DNA of 64,000 nucleotides, from assembly GCF_963678635.1 (NCBI RefSeq), contig NC_087066.1, positions 25,251,736-25,315,735 on the forward strand, given 5' to 3'. A program made the position numbers and the translations under genes. Below, one piece after another: positions 63,828 through 64,000 of the stretch. Position 1 is the stretch's first letter. Each line of letters begins with the position of its first letter. The stretch is from Symsagittifera roscoffensis. Taxonomy: Eukaryota; Xenacoelomorpha; Acoela; Convolutidae. The notes beneath the pieces are model-generated. The model was not told the origin of the DNA, ran no database searches, and was given only the letters and a program-made list of their open reading frames with translations.

Positions 63828-63914
63828 CCAAAGGGGGGACCCTTTGGTTGGTGAGAGGATGAAATCCCTGAGGGAAGGGGTGTCCGCCCCCCTTCCCCCC
63901 TAAATCCGCCGCTG
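63828..63914 (-). mobile_element. Possible hAT-like transposon end
   Basis: On the minus strand the segment begins CAGCGGCGGATTTAGGGGGG (ending at 63914 on the plus strand), like the CAGGGGCGGATC-type terminal repeats of animal hAT elements. Within it accaaagg/cctttggt forms a perfect 8-bp stem at about 63829-63850. The partner end was not found, so it may be truncated. Confidence 0.35.
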
Positions 63915-64000
63915 CTTGTACAGTTGATAGCCATATAAATAATAGTGGGTTGCTCTATAAATAGCACCTAAAAAAATTTCCAGTATACTTTTCTGCAAAT

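Overview
The window is nuclear DNA of a multicellular animal. CDK7 is split by a GT-AG intron, and there is a DNAJB12/14-type ER co-chaperone, a mitochondrial ribosomal protein L12, a saccharopine dehydrogenase-like oxidoreductase and an adenosine kinase. These genes are spaced by AT-rich DNA full of animal-type repeats (Ty3/gypsy, Penelope, Helitron-like and tRNA-derived SINEs). I cannot name the phylum. The host genes are strikingly intron-poor: every recognisable CDS except CDK7 is a single open frame. Most have a pyrimidine-rich TTTYAG acceptor 0-121 bp before the ATG, which suggests either 5'UTR introns or spliced-leader trans-splicing.

Layout. 1-3.5 kb: repeat-rich non-coding DNA with a 120-bp tandem repeat and a paired hairpin/direct repeat. 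3.5-13.14 kb: a decayed Ty3/gypsy polyprotein (gag capsid, zinc knuckles, RT, RNase H, integrase) whose C-terminal extension ends in a macro-domain-like fold. It carries a 1.9-kb internal tandem duplication. 13.6-24.95 kb: a second block of similar base composition, all on the plus strand, with no polymerase I can recognise. It holds a coiled-coil ORF, an SGNH-hydrolase-like ORF, a 1.68-kb gene segment repeated three times, a 570-codon open frame of unknown function and a small Cys/His-rich ORF. The two blocks may be parts of one giant retroelement. 26.34-28.55 kb: a minus-strand Penelope-like element with a PHD finger inside its RT and a C-terminal GIY-YIG nuclease.

30.3-41.4 kb: the main host gene stretch, with the SCCPDH-like gene, SINEs and degenerate repeats, CDK7, the DNAJB12/14-like gene and a small single-pass membrane protein on the minus strand. 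42.3-46.7 kb: four near-identical copies of a 1.1-kb satellite unit. 47-49 kb: an unclassified repeat family and a small minus-strand gene. 49.9 kb: MRPL12. 50.7-54.7 kb and 59.1-61.0 kb: three Helitron-like (pearl/HINE-like) non-autonomous elements with ~160-bp tandem cores. The same ~160-bp monomer is built into the 1.1-kb satellite. 56.7 kb: adenosine kinase. 62.3 kb: a secreted protein of unknown family. The right edge carries a hAT-like terminus.

The host genes do not form a pathway; they are unrelated housekeeping loci. CDK7 and the DnaJ gene lie 0.43 kb apart on the same strand. The most unusual material is the 3.5-25 kb composite element and the link between the satellite and the Helitron-like tandem cores. 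All computations (alignments, identity percentages, database searches) are by eye only.
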